From: Nitrospirota bacterium
GTDB taxonomy: Bacteria > Nitrospirota > JACRHL01
DNA: 64,000 bases
Assembly (NCBI GenBank): GCA_029858285.1
Contig: JAOUFN010000004.1
Coordinates: 62,001 to 126,000 of the forward strand
Direction of reading: 5' to 3'
Part shown: positions 47,865 through 57,241 of the stretch, piece by piece
Position numbering within the stretch: the first letter of the stretch is position 1
How the letters are laid out: every line of letters starts with the position of its first letter
Made by a program: the position numbers and the translations under genes
Notes under the pieces: model-generated
Seen by the model: the letters and a program-made list of their open reading frames with translations, nothing else
What the model was told of the DNA's origin: nothing
Databases searched by the model: none

Positions 47865-48461
47865 ATGAATACCGTCGTTATCGTCACCTTGGTGGTCCTG
47901 GTCCTGCTGATCGGCTACACGGTGGCCATCTTCAATCGTCTGGTGGCCCTGGCCAACCGCTACAAGAACGCCTTTGCCCAGATCGAGGTGCAACTCAAGC
48001 GGCGCTACGACCTGATCCCCAATCTGGTGGAGGTGGCCAAGCGCTACCTGAAACACGAGCAGGAAACCCTTACCGCCGTGATCGAGGCCCGCAACCAGGC
48101 CATGGCGGGGCTTAAAGGTGCCGCCAGCCACCCCGGAGATCCACGTGCCATGCAGGCGCTGGGCGGCGCCGAAGGGGCGCTGGTCGGGGCCATGGGGCGT
48201 CTGAACGTGGTGATGGAGGCCTATCCGGACCTCAAGGCCAGCCAGAACATGATGCAACTGACCGAGGAGATCACCTCCACCGAGAACAAGGTGTCCTTTG
48301 CCCGTCAGGCCTTCAACGACCAGGTGATGGAATACAACACCTACCGGCAGTCGTTTCCCCAGGTCATGCTGGCGCCGATCTTCGGGCATGCTGCCGATGC
48401 CGCGCTGCTGGAATTTGCCGACAGCGCCCGGATACAGGCCGCACCCAAAGTCTCGTTCTAG
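47865..48461 (+). CDS. lemA: LemA family protein
   Basis: A 198-residue protein with one N-terminal transmembrane helix (residues 3-22) and a long helical bundle outside: YKNAFAQIEVQLKRRYDLIPNLVEVAKRYLKHE is the family core, followed by LTEEITSTENKVSFARQAFNDQVMEYN. LemA proteins are often encoded beside HtpX-like proteases, as here. Their function is unclear, possibly a membrane scaffold. The GGGGAGGGG upstream of ATG 47865 is a strong ribosome site. The protease gene follows after 33 bases. Confidence 0.92.
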   Translation: MNTVVIVTLVVLVLLIGYTVAIFNRLVALANRYKNAFAQIEVQLKRRYDLIPNLVEVAKRYLKHEQETLTAVIEARNQAMAGLKGAASHPGDPRAMQALGGAEGALVGAMGRLNVVMEAYPDLKASQNMMQLTEEITSTENKVSFARQAFNDQVMEYNTYRQSFPQVMLAPIFGHAADAALLEFADSARIQAAPKVSF

Positions 48462-48494
48462 CCGCCCCGCGCGGCCCCGGGCGGGGATTTTTCC

Positions 48495-50537
48495 ATGGAT
48501 TTTTTCGAGGCCCAGGAGCAGAGCCGCGCCTCCACCACCCGGCTGGTGTTGTTGTTCGCGCTGGCCGTGCTCACCTTGGTGCTGCTCACCGTGGTGTCGG
48601 TGGGGGTTTTTGTGGCCTATCTGGAGGGCTATGGCACGCCGTCTCCCCAGACTGTGCTGGCCGCCCTGCCACCCCTGCGGGTGGCGGAAATCGCCGCCGC
48701 CGTGCTGGTAGTGGTGCTGGCGGGAACCCTTTACAAAATGGCCGTCCTCTCCGGCGGTGGCCGCGTGGTGGCGGAGAATCTGGGCGGGGTGCGCGTCTCC
48801 CGCGACAGTAGCGACACGGACTTGCTCCGGCTGTTGAACGTGGTGGAGGAGATGGCCATTGCCAGCGGCACCCCGGTACCGCCGGTCTACCTGCTGGAGC
48901 ATGAATCCGGCATCAACGCCTTTGCCGCCGGATTCTCCCCGCGGGATGCGGTGATCGGCGTCACCCGGGGGGCGGTTCGGGAGCTTTCGCGGGAACAACT
49001 ACAAGGGGTTATCGCCCACGAGTTCAGCCATATCCTGAATGGTGACATGCGCCTCAACCTGCGCCTGATGGGGGTGCTGCACGGCATTCTGGTGGTGGGC
49101 TACCTCGGTCGCGGCGTGCTGCGCTCCATACGCACCACAACCCGCTCCCGGAGCCGCCGGGGTGGTGGCGGCGGCCCGTTGGTACTGCTGGCGCTGGCGC
49201 TGCTGGTGATCGGCTACGGCGGAGTGTTTTTTGGCAATCTGATCAAGGCTGCCGTCAGTCGCCAGCGGGAATTTCTGGCGGACGCCTCGGCGGTTCAGTT
49301 CACTCGTGATCCCGGCGGCATTGCCGGGGCTCTCAAGCGCATCGGCGGACTCGCGTCGGGGTCATTGATCAGCAGTTCTTCCGCCGCCGAGGCCAGCCAT
49401 CTGTTTTTCGGTGCGGGCCTTGCCAGTTGGTTGGGGATGCTGGCTACCCATCCACCGCTGGAGCAGCGTATCCGCCGCATTGACAGCCGCTGGGACGGCA
49501 AGTTTGACGCCCGCCCGCCCCGTTCCGCCCATGACGGGAAACCGGGGGAGGGGGGCGCTGTGGAAAACGCTGTGAGCATACCTGTCAATGCGCCTGTGGA
49601 CATGCCCGTGGACATGCCTGTGGGCATGTCTGTGGGGAAGATTGTTGACCGGTCTGTTGGTGATTCTGTTGACAGTGTTGTGGGCGGCGCCATGCTGGCT
49701 GCGGTGGTGGCCAGCGCCGCGCACATCGGGCAGGTGGGGCGCCCCGGTGGTACATCGCTGAACGCCGCACGGGCGCTACTGGAGCGCATTCCGCCGGTGG
49801 TGCGCGCCGCCTGTGCAGAGGCGGGCACGGCGCGGGTGGTGGTCTGCTCCCTGCTGCTGGACCCGGATGCGGTCACCCGCAGCCGCCAGCTCCTGCGCAT
49901 GGAAGAATACGGCGGCGGCGCCTTTACCGCGCTGGCGCAGAAGCTCCAGCCCACACTATCCGGCATGCCGCCGGAGTTGCGCCTGCCGGTGCTGGACCTG
50001 GCCCTGCCCGCACTGCACGGCATGTCCGATTCCCAGCGTAGGTCCTTCGCTCGGCACCTGAAGGATTTGGCCGAGACGGACGCCCACACCTCGGTGTTCG
50101 AGTGGGTGGTGCAGACCATTGCCGGACGCTATCTGGAGGCCCAGGGGAGGCGTTCCCTGCCGATGCGAGACCGCAATCAGCCAATGTCCCGCGCCCGTGA
50201 GCCGATTGCCGTGCTGCTGTCAGCTTTGGCCCACGCCGGGGCCGTGGCCGGAGAGGAAGATGCGGGCGGCGTGGCGGCGCGGGCCTTCGAGGCGGGCGCC
50301 ATGCAGTTGAACGTGGCGGGACTGGCCCTGCTGCCGACGGAAGAGGTGAACGGGGAGCGGCTGGCCATGGCGCTGCGGGCGCTGGAACCCTTGGCCCCCC
50401 ACGACCTGCGCCGCCTGCTGGAGGCGTGTGCCGCGTGCATCCATGCCGATCGGCTGCAACGCGCAGAAGAGGTGGAACTGTTGCGCGCCGTGTGTGCCGC
50501 CCTGGAGTGTCCGCTGCCGGCGCTGACCAGTGTGTAG
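48495..50537 (+). CDS. M48 family metalloprotease (HtpX-like) with long C-terminal region
   Basis: A 680-residue membrane protease. Two N-terminal transmembrane helices (about 17-42 and 62-80), the zinc motif VIAHEFSHILNGD (His175, Glu176, His179), two more helices (about 190-203 and 225-248) and the third zinc ligand in REFLADASAV. The peptidase part ends near residue 345. A linker with VDMPVDMPVGMSVG repeats (12-base DNA repeats, about 49590-49640) and a hydrophobic stretch precede an extra 270-residue helical domain that HtpX lacks. The combination with LemA is common. Membrane protein quality control is the probable role. Confidence 0.88.
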   Translation: MDFFEAQEQSRASTTRLVLLFALAVLTLVLLTVVSVGVFVAYLEGYGTPSPQTVLAALPPLRVAEIAAAVLVVVLAGTLYKMAVLSGGGRVVAENLGGVRVSRDSSDTDLLRLLNVVEEMAIASGTPVPPVYLLEHESGINAFAAGFSPRDAVIGVTRGAVRELSREQLQGVIAHEFSHILNGDMRLNLRLMGVLHGILVVGYLGRGVLRSIRTTTRSRSRRGGGGGPLVLLALALLVIGYGGVFFGNLIKAAVSRQREFLADASAVQFTRDPGGIAGALKRIGGLASGSLISSSSAAEASHLFFGAGLASWLGMLATHPPLEQRIRRIDSRWDGKFDARPPRSAHDGKPGEGGAVENAVSIPVNAPVDMPVDMPVGMSVGKIVDRSVGDSVDSVVGGAMLAAVVASAAHIGQVGRPGGTSLNAARALLERIPPVVRAACAEAGTARVVVCSLLLDPDAVTRSRQLLRMEEYGGGAFTALAQKLQPTLSGMPPELRLPVLDLALPALHGMSDSQRRSFARHLKDLAETDAHTSVFEWVVQTIAGRYLEAQGRRSLPMRDRNQPMSRAREPIAVLLSALAHAGAVAGEEDAGGVAARAFEAGAMQLNVAGLALLPTEEVNGERLAMALRALEPLAPHDLRRLLEACAACIHADRLQRAEEVELLRAVCAALECPLPALTSV

Positions 50538-50570
50538 GGGGGGGCACCGGGCCTGGAGGAGCCCTTTACA

Positions 50571-52847
50571 TCAGGCGGTCCGTTGGCCCTCGCACCATTC
50601 ACGCCACAGGCCGCGCAAGGTCGCCTCGAAATCCCCGGTAAAGGTTTTTCCGTTGCACAGGGGCGAACTGGCCACCCGCTGGCGCAATTCTCGGCGCAGG
50701 GTTTCCAGCCGTTGCGGGTCGGTGGCCAGCGCGGCGGCGATGCGCACATAGTCTGACTGCGTGGGAGCGATCAGCTCCTCCAGCCCCAGCGTGGTGAGCA
50801 GGCTCACCCCCACCCGCCCCATGTGCCGGTCTCCCGCCAGCACCACCACCGGAACTCCCATCCACAGGGCCTCGCAAGTAGTGGTGGTGCCGTTGTAGGG
50901 GAAGGTGTCCAGAGCAATGTCCATATGGCGATACATATCCAGGTGGTTGGTCAGGACTGGCACCATATCGACCAGTTCCAGCCGGTCTTCCCCGATACCG
51001 GCATGTGCGAACCACTCCAGCAGGGTATCGCGACCGGCACGGGTGACCACGGATCGCGCCTTGATCAGCATGCGGGAATTCGGAACGGCCTGCAGCACCT
51101 CGGCCCACGTTGCCACCAGCCGCGGATTCAGCTTGGGAAAGTTGTTGAAGGATCCGAACGTGATGTGACCACCTTGCACGGATGGCGGAGGCGCCGGGTC
51201 GGGGGCGTCCCTGGGTGGCCGGTAACACAGAAAGGCGCCCGGCAACCGCACCAGGGTTTCGCTGCAATGGGCTTCGGCACCCGGGGGGTCGGCCCGCGCA
51301 TCGGTCAGCCGGTAGTCAATGGCGTCCAGCCCGGTAGTCATGGGGCTTCCCAGGTAGGTGACCTGCACCGGGGCAGGCGACAGGGCCATCACGTCCAGTC
51401 GACCGTGGGGAGAGTTACCGGCCAGGTCGATGAGGATGTCCACACGCTCGGCGCGGATGGACGCGGCAGCCTGCGCCGCGTCCATCCGGCCAATGTCTAC
51501 CCAGTGACCGGCCAGGGAGCGCAGACGGCTCGTCACCTGGTCCTCCCGGTAGGCGGTGTTTGAATAACAGCAGACCGTGAAGCGGGAGCGGTCGTGGTGA
51601 ACGAGGATGTTTTCCAGGAAGAAAGCCACCGCGTGGGTGCGAAAGTCCGGGGAGAGATAGCCGATTGTCAGGCGCCGCTCCGGTGCGGGGCCATTGCGGT
51701 ACGGCTCTGCTTCGGGAGGCCGCGGGAAGTAGTTCCGGACCAGTTCCTCGGCTTGCGCGCGAACCGCCACGGGATCGAGGTCGGAGCGATAAACCAGCGC
51801 CCACAGCAGGGGTTCCCCGATCGCCCAATCCCCGGGGAACTGTTGCGCCGCCCGTTGGTAGAGCGCCATGGCCTGTTCGGCGTGCGCCAGCCTCTGGTGG
51901 GTCTGGGCCGCCAGTAACAACGCGGTGACATCGTCCGGGTTTTCCGCCAGGGCTCTTTCCACCAGGGGGAGTGTCTTGTCGTGCTGGTTACCGCTCAGGC
52001 AGGCCCGTGCCAGTTCCAGACGGTTGGCCACACGCTCGGGGTGGGTTTCCAGCAACCGGGTATACGTTGTCGCCGCGGCGTCATATTGCCCGTCCTGCTG
52101 CAGGGCCTTGCCGAGTACCTCCCGCCATTGTGGCGTGTCGGGATTTGCCGTAGCCGCCGCTTGCAGATGCGGGAGGCTGTCGGTAGCCCTTCCGGCGGAG
52201 AGCAATGCCCGGCCCAGTTCAAACCGGATCGGGGCTGCATCCGGCGCCAGGGCGGCCGCCCGCTCCAGATGGTGGATGCCTGCGGCAATGTCTCCCGCCT
52301 GGCACAGGGCCGCCCCCAGAAAAGCGAGCACGTCGGGCAGATTGGGGTGAATGCGGAGGGCCTGTTCGAATGCCCGTACGGCTCCCGCCGTATCGCCGAG
52401 GGCCGTGCGGCTTTGACCCAGGTTGATGTGTGCCTCGAGCAGGTCGGGGCGGGCGGCGATGGCGCGTTCGAATTGGGCGATGGCCTCTGCCTGCTGCCCC
52501 CGTCGGGACAGGACCATCCCCGTCCAGTACAGCGCGTTGGGATGGTTGGGGGTGAGGTCCAGTTCCCGCGCAAAAGCGGCGGCTGCCTGTTCGTCCCGCC
52601 CGGCGAAAAAACAGGCAATGCCCAGGGGCAGGTGCAATCCTGGTCGATCCGGCACGGCCCGGGCCGCCGTTTCCAGCAGGGGGGCGGCCTCGGCGGCCCG
52701 GCCACACTGGAGCAGCATGATCCCCAGTTGGTGGCTGACTGCCGGATCGCCGGGGCGCGCTGCGAGGGCCTGGCGGCAGACCTTTTCCGCGTCGACGAGA
52801 TTGCCTTCGCGCTGCAGGCGCAGCGCCTGTTGCAGCGCGTCCTCCAT
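50571..52847 (-). CDS. TPR-repeat O-GlcNAc transferase-like glycosyltransferase
   Basis: A 758-residue cytoplasmic protein. The first 370 residues are about ten tetratricopeptide repeats (ALQQALRLQREGNLVDAEK, ALYWTGMVLSRRGQQAEAI, and others). The rest is the OGT/SPINDLY catalytic part: RRLTIGYLSPDFRTHAVAFF, VDILIDLAGNSPHGRLDV, SPAPVQVTYLGSPMTTGL, FGSFNNFPKLNP and DTFPYNGTTTTCEALWMGVP with the UDP-sugar-binding Thr/Cys region. It should glycosylate a protein on Ser/Thr. In bacteria such enzymes act on flagellin, adhesins or regulators; no target gene is nearby. ATG 52847 lies seven bases after aspS and the genes are co-oriented. Confidence 0.9.
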   Translation of the reverse strand: MEDALQQALRLQREGNLVDAEKVCRQALAARPGDPAVSHQLGIMLLQCGRAAEAAPLLETAARAVPDRPGLHLPLGIACFFAGRDEQAAAAFARELDLTPNHPNALYWTGMVLSRRGQQAEAIAQFERAIAARPDLLEAHINLGQSRTALGDTAGAVRAFEQALRIHPNLPDVLAFLGAALCQAGDIAAGIHHLERAAALAPDAAPIRFELGRALLSAGRATDSLPHLQAAATANPDTPQWREVLGKALQQDGQYDAAATTYTRLLETHPERVANRLELARACLSGNQHDKTLPLVERALAENPDDVTALLLAAQTHQRLAHAEQAMALYQRAAQQFPGDWAIGEPLLWALVYRSDLDPVAVRAQAEELVRNYFPRPPEAEPYRNGPAPERRLTIGYLSPDFRTHAVAFFLENILVHHDRSRFTVCCYSNTAYREDQVTSRLRSLAGHWVDIGRMDAAQAAASIRAERVDILIDLAGNSPHGRLDVMALSPAPVQVTYLGSPMTTGLDAIDYRLTDARADPPGAEAHCSETLVRLPGAFLCYRPPRDAPDPAPPPSVQGGHITFGSFNNFPKLNPRLVATWAEVLQAVPNSRMLIKARSVVTRAGRDTLLEWFAHAGIGEDRLELVDMVPVLTNHLDMYRHMDIALDTFPYNGTTTTCEALWMGVPVVVLAGDRHMGRVGVSLLTTLGLEELIAPTQSDYVRIAAALATDPQRLETLRRELRQRVASSPLCNGKTFTGDFEATLRGLWREWCEGQRTA

Positions 52848-52854
52848 CGGGCGA

Positions 52855-54642
52855 TTACTCGATCACGTCGCTCTTGAGGTACAACTCCTTGAGCTGTTTG
52901 GCGTCCACCTTCGACGGGGCCTCGGTGAGCAGGCAAGTGGCCTTCTGGGTCTTGGGGAAGGCGATCACGTCGCGGATGGAGGTGGCCCCCGCCAGCAACA
53001 TCACCAGGCGGTCCAGGCCAAAAGCCAATCCGCCATGGGGTGGGGCACCGCTCTCCAGGGCGTTCAGCAGGAAACCAAATTTGGCGGTTGCCTCCTCCGC
53101 GCCAATGCCCAGAAGTCCGAAGATGCGTCGCTGCATGGCCATGTCGTGGATACGGATTGATCCGCCGCCGATCTCGGTGCCGTTCCACACCAGATCGTAA
53201 GCCAGGGAGCGTACCTTTACCGGTTCGGTGTCGAGCAGGGCCAGGTCGTCCGGATGCGGGGCGGTGAACGGATGGTGCAGGGCCAGGTGGCGCTTCTGTT
53301 CCCCGTCGTACTCCAGAAGCGGAAAGTCTACCACCCACAGTACCTTGTGCCCGGCGTTGTCCAAAAGCCCAAGCCGCGCCCCGATGTGCAGACGCAGGTT
53401 GGCAAGGGTGTCGTTGACCACCTGAGGGCGGTCGGCGATGAACAGCATCAGATCGCCGGGCTCGGCGGCCAGCGCTTTGACCACCTTGTCCAGGGTCTCC
53501 GGGGAGAAGAATTTGACGATCGGCGATTCCAGGCCGGTCTTGGTCACCTTGATCCAGGCCATCCCCTTGGCCTTGTAGGTCTTGCAGAACTCGGTCAGAT
53601 CGTCCAGGTCCTTGCGCGAGGAATCGGCCATGGTCTTGGCATTCATGCCCTTGACCATGCCGCCGGATTCGATGGCGCCCTTGAACACCATGAAATCACA
53701 GCCGCTGGAAACGGTGTCGGTAAGGTCCACCAGTTCCAGCCCGAAGCGGGTGTCGGGGCGGTCGATACCGTAGCGGCTGACGGCTTCGGCATAGGTCATG
53801 CGCGGCAACGGCTCCGGCAGGTTGATGCCCCGCACCTCGTGGAAGATGGTGCGGATCATGCCCTCGGCCAGGTCCATCACCGATTCCCGGTCCACGAACG
53901 ACATTTCCATGTCGATCTGGGTGAACTCGGGCTGGCGGTCGGCGCGCAGGTCCTCGTCGCGGAAGCACCGGGCGATCTGGTAGTAGCGGTCCATACCCGC
54001 GACCATTAGCAACTGCTTGAACAACTGGGGCGACTGGGGCAGGGCGAAGAACATGCCGGGGTTGGTGCGGCTGGGCACCAGGTAATCGCGAGCCCCCTCC
54101 GGGGTGCTGCGGGTCAGGAAAGGTGTTTCCACATCGATGAACCCCCGGGTATCCAGATAGTCGCGCACCGTGCGCACCACGCGGTGGCGCAGCATCAGGT
54201 TTTGCTGCATGGACGGGCGGCGCAGGTCCAGATGGCGGTTGGCCAGCCGCGATGCCTCGCCGGCCTCCACCTGATCGTCAATGGGGATGACCGGGGTTTT
54301 GGCGGTGGAAAACACCGTCAGTCCGGTGACCGCTATCTCGATGGCGCCGGTGGCCAGGTTGCCGTTTTCTGTTTCCGGCGGACGGTGGCGCACCGTGCCT
54401 TCCACCCGGATGACGAATTCGGAGCGAAGGGAATGGGCCTTGTCGTGCATCTCGCCCGCCCCCTCCGGATTGAACACCACCTGGGTGAGTCCGTAGCGGT
54501 CGCGAAGGTCCACGAAAATCAGTCCGCCATGATCGCGGCGGCCATGCACCCAGCCGCACAGGGAGACACTTTGCCCCTCGTGCTCCTCGCGCAGTTCGCC
54601 GCAGGTATGGGTACGCCAGTGAGTAGCCAGGGAGTCGCTCAT
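52855..54642 (-). CDS. aspS: Aspartyl-tRNA synthetase
   Basis: A 595-residue class IIb synthetase of bacterial type. The N-terminal anticodon-binding OB domain ([22 protein letters not shown]), the class II motifs (motif 2 [20 protein letters not shown], motif 3 [15 protein letters not shown]) and the large bacterial insert (GAD domain) are present. Residue 38 is His in RRDHGG; a His at this point has been linked to relaxed recognition of both tRNA-Asp and tRNA-Asn in other bacteria, but that is an inference. The ATG overlaps the rluB stop (ATGA). Confidence 0.97.
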   Translation of the reverse strand: MSDSLATHWRTHTCGELREEHEGQSVSLCGWVHGRRDHGGLIFVDLRDRYGLTQVVFNPEGAGEMHDKAHSLRSEFVIRVEGTVRHRPPETENGNLATGAIEIAVTGLTVFSTAKTPVIPIDDQVEAGEASRLANRHLDLRRPSMQQNLMLRHRVVRTVRDYLDTRGFIDVETPFLTRSTPEGARDYLVPSRTNPGMFFALPQSPQLFKQLLMVAGMDRYYQIARCFRDEDLRADRQPEFTQIDMEMSFVDRESVMDLAEGMIRTIFHEVRGINLPEPLPRMTYAEAVSRYGIDRPDTRFGLELVDLTDTVSSGCDFMVFKGAIESGGMVKGMNAKTMADSSRKDLDDLTEFCKTYKAKGMAWIKVTKTGLESPIVKFFSPETLDKVVKALAAEPGDLMLFIADRPQVVNDTLANLRLHIGARLGLLDNAGHKVLWVVDFPLLEYDGEQKRHLALHHPFTAPHPDDLALLDTEPVKVRSLAYDLVWNGTEIGGGSIRIHDMAMQRRIFGLLGIGAEEATAKFGFLLNALESGAPPHGGLAFGLDRLVMLLAGATSIRDVIAFPKTQKATCLLTEAPSKVDAKQLKELYLKSDVIE

Positions 54643-55547
54643 GCGCCCTTCCTCGTTTGGGTTTTTTTCTTGCGCGGCGCCGCAGGGGCGCCCGCGTTGG
54701 TGGGCTTGCGCACCCGCTTCGGGGCAGGGTTTCCGGGCTTGTTTCCGGCCTGGCTTTCGGGCTTGGCCTTGGGTTTTTGCCTGGGCCTTGCTTTGGGTTT
54801 TGGCTTGGGCCTGGCCTTTTCGGGCCCTGCCTCGATCAGTTGGCCGAGGCGTTTCACCTCGGTTTCGGTCAGCACCCGGTAAGCCCCCGGCACCAGATCG
54901 CCCACGATCAGGAAGGCATAGCCCACGCGTTTGAGCTTGAGCACCGTGTGCCCCACGTGCTCGAACATGCGCCGCACCTGGCGGTAGCGCCCTTCGTGGA
55001 TGATCACCTCCAGCCAGGCGTTGGTGCGGGTGGTCTCCAAAAGGCGTACCTCGGCGGGGGCGGTGCGCCGCCCCTCCAGCGGAACGCCACGGGCAAGCAG
55101 GTCCATGGCCTTCGGGCTCGGTACCCCTTTGGTCTTCACGTGGTAGCGTTTGGGGATGCCGGTGCGGGGATGCATCAGACCGTGCGCCAGATCCCCGTCG
55201 TTGGTGACCAGGATCAACCCTTCGGTGTCCAGGTCCAGCCGCCCCACGGTGAACAGGCGTCCCGGCATGCGTTCGAAAAACTCCGCCACCGTCGCCCGTC
55301 CCGGCATGAGGGCGCCGCTGGTCAGTACGCCGCGCGGCTTGTAGAACAGGTAGTAGGCCTTGGCCTCCTCAGCCAGGGTTACCAGCTTGCCACGCACCTT
55401 GACATGGTCGCGGTCCGGGTCGGCCTTGTCGCCCAGTTGTGCGACCTTGCCGTTGATGGTGACCTCGCCTTCGGCGATCAGCACCTCCACCTGGCGGCGT
55501 GACGCGATACCGGCGCGGGAAAGGAGTTTCTGGAGGCGTTCCTGCAT
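54639..55547 (-). CDS. rluB: 23S rRNA pseudouridine synthase, RluB type
   Basis: A 302-residue protein. An S4 RNA-binding domain ([21 protein letters not shown]) precedes the RsuA/RluB catalytic domain, with the active-site Asp in [19 protein letters not shown] and further signatures KRYHVKTKG and [16 protein letters not shown]. Catalytic residue and order match RluB, which makes pseudouridine 2605 of 23S rRNA, rather than RluE. The last 70 residues form a very basic Lys/Pro/Arg/Ala tail ([17 protein letters not shown]). It is the upstream gene of rluB-aspS-OGT. Confidence 0.9.
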   Translation of the reverse strand: MQERLQKLLSRAGIASRRQVEVLIAEGEVTINGKVAQLGDKADPDRDHVKVRGKLVTLAEEAKAYYLFYKPRGVLTSGALMPGRATVAEFFERMPGRLFTVGRLDLDTEGLILVTNDGDLAHGLMHPRTGIPKRYHVKTKGVPSPKAMDLLARGVPLEGRRTAPAEVRLLETTRTNAWLEVIIHEGRYRQVRRMFEHVGHTVLKLKRVGYAFLIVGDLVPGAYRVLTETEVKRLGQLIEAGPEKARPKPKPKARPRQKPKAKPESQAGNKPGNPAPKRVRKPTNAGAPAAPRKKKTQTRKGA

Positions 55548-55627
55548 AAGCGGGGTATTGTACGGGAATGACCCCGATATTTGCAGCGACCGGGGCCGAA
55601 TGCAGGGAGCGGGGGGTAAAATAATCG

Positions 55628-55663
55628 AAAAAAAAGGGCCGGGAGTGGGTACACTCCCGGCCC
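55628..55663 (-). terminator. Intrinsic terminator of tpx
   Basis: A perfect 11-bp stem (GGGCCGGGAGT, 55636-55646, with ACTCCCGGCCC, 55653-55663) closes a six-base loop. On the minus strand it is followed directly by eight T (55635-55628). It lies 28 bases after the tpx stop codon and 80 bases before rluB, so it ends the tpx transcript. Confidence 0.92.
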
Positions 55664-55691
55664 TCGCGGAAAACCTGAGCGGGTTTTGCCG

Positions 55692-56228
55692 TTAGGCCTG
55701 CGCCTGAGCGGAGGTGGCACCCGCCTTCTTGGCGGCGGCCAGGGCGGCGTCGTAATCCGGATGCTCGGTCATTTCCTTGACGATCTGCTGGTACGCAATC
55801 TTGTTGTTCGCGTCCACCACGAAGATCGCGCGCATGTCGAGGTTGTGCTCCTTGATCAGCACGCCGTACTTTTTGCCAAAATCACCGGTCTTGTAGTCCG
55901 ACAGCACTTCGACCTTGTCGATGCCGGCGGTCTGGCAGAAGCGGTTGCCCGCGAACGGCAAATCCATGGAGATGGTCAGGATCTGGGCGTTCGACAGCTT
56001 GGCGGCCTCTTCGTTGAAGCGGCGGGTCTGTGCGTCACAGACCGGGGTGTCCAGGGATGGCACGGAGGAGATGATCCGCACTTTGCCGTTCCACTTGCTG
56101 CTGTTGATGTCTTCCAGGCCCTTGCGGACGGTGAACTCGGGGGCGGCGTCGCCGACCTTCAGTTCCGGTCCGAGCAGGGTGAGGGGGTTGCCCTTGAGGG
56201 TTGCTACGCCGGTGCGCTCTTGTGCCAT
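55692..56228 (-). CDS. tpx: Thiol peroxidase
   Basis: A 178-residue atypical 2-Cys peroxiredoxin. The peroxidatic Cys is in SVPSLDTPVCDAQTRRF and the resolving Cys in NRFCQTAGI; DLPFA and the C-terminal DYDAALAAAK end fit Tpx. It reduces hydroperoxides with thioredoxin. A GGGAG eight bases before ATG 56228 supports that start over an in-frame ATG 15 bases upstream. It is followed by a strong terminator and forms a transcript of its own or the end of the uppP unit. Confidence 0.95.
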   Translation of the reverse strand: MAQERTGVATLKGNPLTLLGPELKVGDAAPEFTVRKGLEDINSSKWNGKVRIISSVPSLDTPVCDAQTRRFNEEAAKLSNAQILTISMDLPFAGNRFCQTAGIDKVEVLSDYKTGDFGKKYGVLIKEHNLDMRAIFVVDANNKIAYQQIVKEMTEHPDYDAALAAAKKAGATSAQAQA

Positions 56229-56412
56229 GTCAATACTCCCCATTGACGGGTTAAATGGAAGCCACGGGGAATCATTGAATTAAATGCCCCACGGCACGGT
56301 TCTGTCTGCGATGTGGTCCATCATATGGGGCGTTACGGAGGCTGCGCAAGGGGGACTGTGCGAAGAGTTGCACACTTTTTTTGCGCCGCCCCCCCCCACC
56401 AAGCCGGAACGC

Positions 56413-57234
56413 TCAGGCCAGCAGGTAGACGATAGTGGCCGACAACAGCAGCCGGTAGACGACAAAAACCGTCAGCGAATGGCGCAGGATATAACGCATG
56501 AAAAAGGCGATGCACAGGTAGGCGCACGCCGCCGCCACCACAAAGCCGCTCAGCAGCGGCAGCAATCCCACGCCGTTGCCGCCGTGCAGCGCCACTTCCA
56601 CACCGTGCAGCAAACTGCCCGCCGTGATGACCGGCACACTGAGCAGAAACGAAAAGCGTGCCGCCGCCTCGCGGGTGAACCCCAGGGCCATTCCGGCGGT
56701 CATGGTGGCGCCGGAGCGGGACACCCCCGGAACCAGGGCGCAGGCCTGGGCGATGCCGATTAGCAGGGCGGCGCGCCAGCCCACAGCGTCCACTCCGCGC
56801 AGGCGCCGCCCCAGTCGGTCGGCAGCGAACAGCAGCAGGCCAAAGACCGCCAGAGTCACGGCGATCAGCTTGGGATTACGGGCCTGGGTTTCCACCAGGT
56901 CCCCGAAGGCCAGTCCCGCCAGCACCGCGGGCAGGGTGGCGAGGATCACCAGCCAGGCCAGTCGCGCTGCCGCCACGTCGTGGCTCGGGCGACGGGTGAC
57001 GGAACCGGTCCAGCCACGCAGCATGGCCCACAGGTCGGCGCGGAAATAGGCGACCACGGCAGTCAGGGACCCCAGGTGCATGATCAGGTCGAAGGTCAGC
57101 CCCTGATCGGGCCAGCCGAACACCTTTGGCACCAGAATCAGGTGCGCGGAAGAACTTACCGGGAGGAATTCCGTAAGGGCCTGGACCACGGCCAGCACCA
57201 CTGCCTGCACCACTGTGATTTCGCTTCCGTTCAT
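56413..57234 (-). CDS. uppP: Undecaprenyl-diphosphatase
   Basis: A 273-residue integral membrane enzyme with eight predicted helices. It removes a phosphate from undecaprenyl diphosphate to recycle the cell-wall lipid carrier and gives bacitracin resistance. Conserved segments are TEFLPVSSSAHLIL with the Glu-rich region and LVPGVSRSGATMTAGMALGF with the catalytic Ser/Arg. The start ATG is seven bases after the M16 protease gene, so it is probably part of that operon. Confidence 0.95.
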   Translation of the reverse strand: MNGSEITVVQAVVLAVVQALTEFLPVSSSAHLILVPKVFGWPDQGLTFDLIMHLGSLTAVVAYFRADLWAMLRGWTGSVTRRPSHDVAAARLAWLVILATLPAVLAGLAFGDLVETQARNPKLIAVTLAVFGLLLFAADRLGRRLRGVDAVGWRAALLIGIAQACALVPGVSRSGATMTAGMALGFTREAAARFSFLLSVPVITAGSLLHGVEVALHGGNGVGLLPLLSGFVVAAACAYLCIAFFMRYILRHSLTVFVVYRLLLSATIVYLLA

Positions 57235-57241
57235 GACACCT

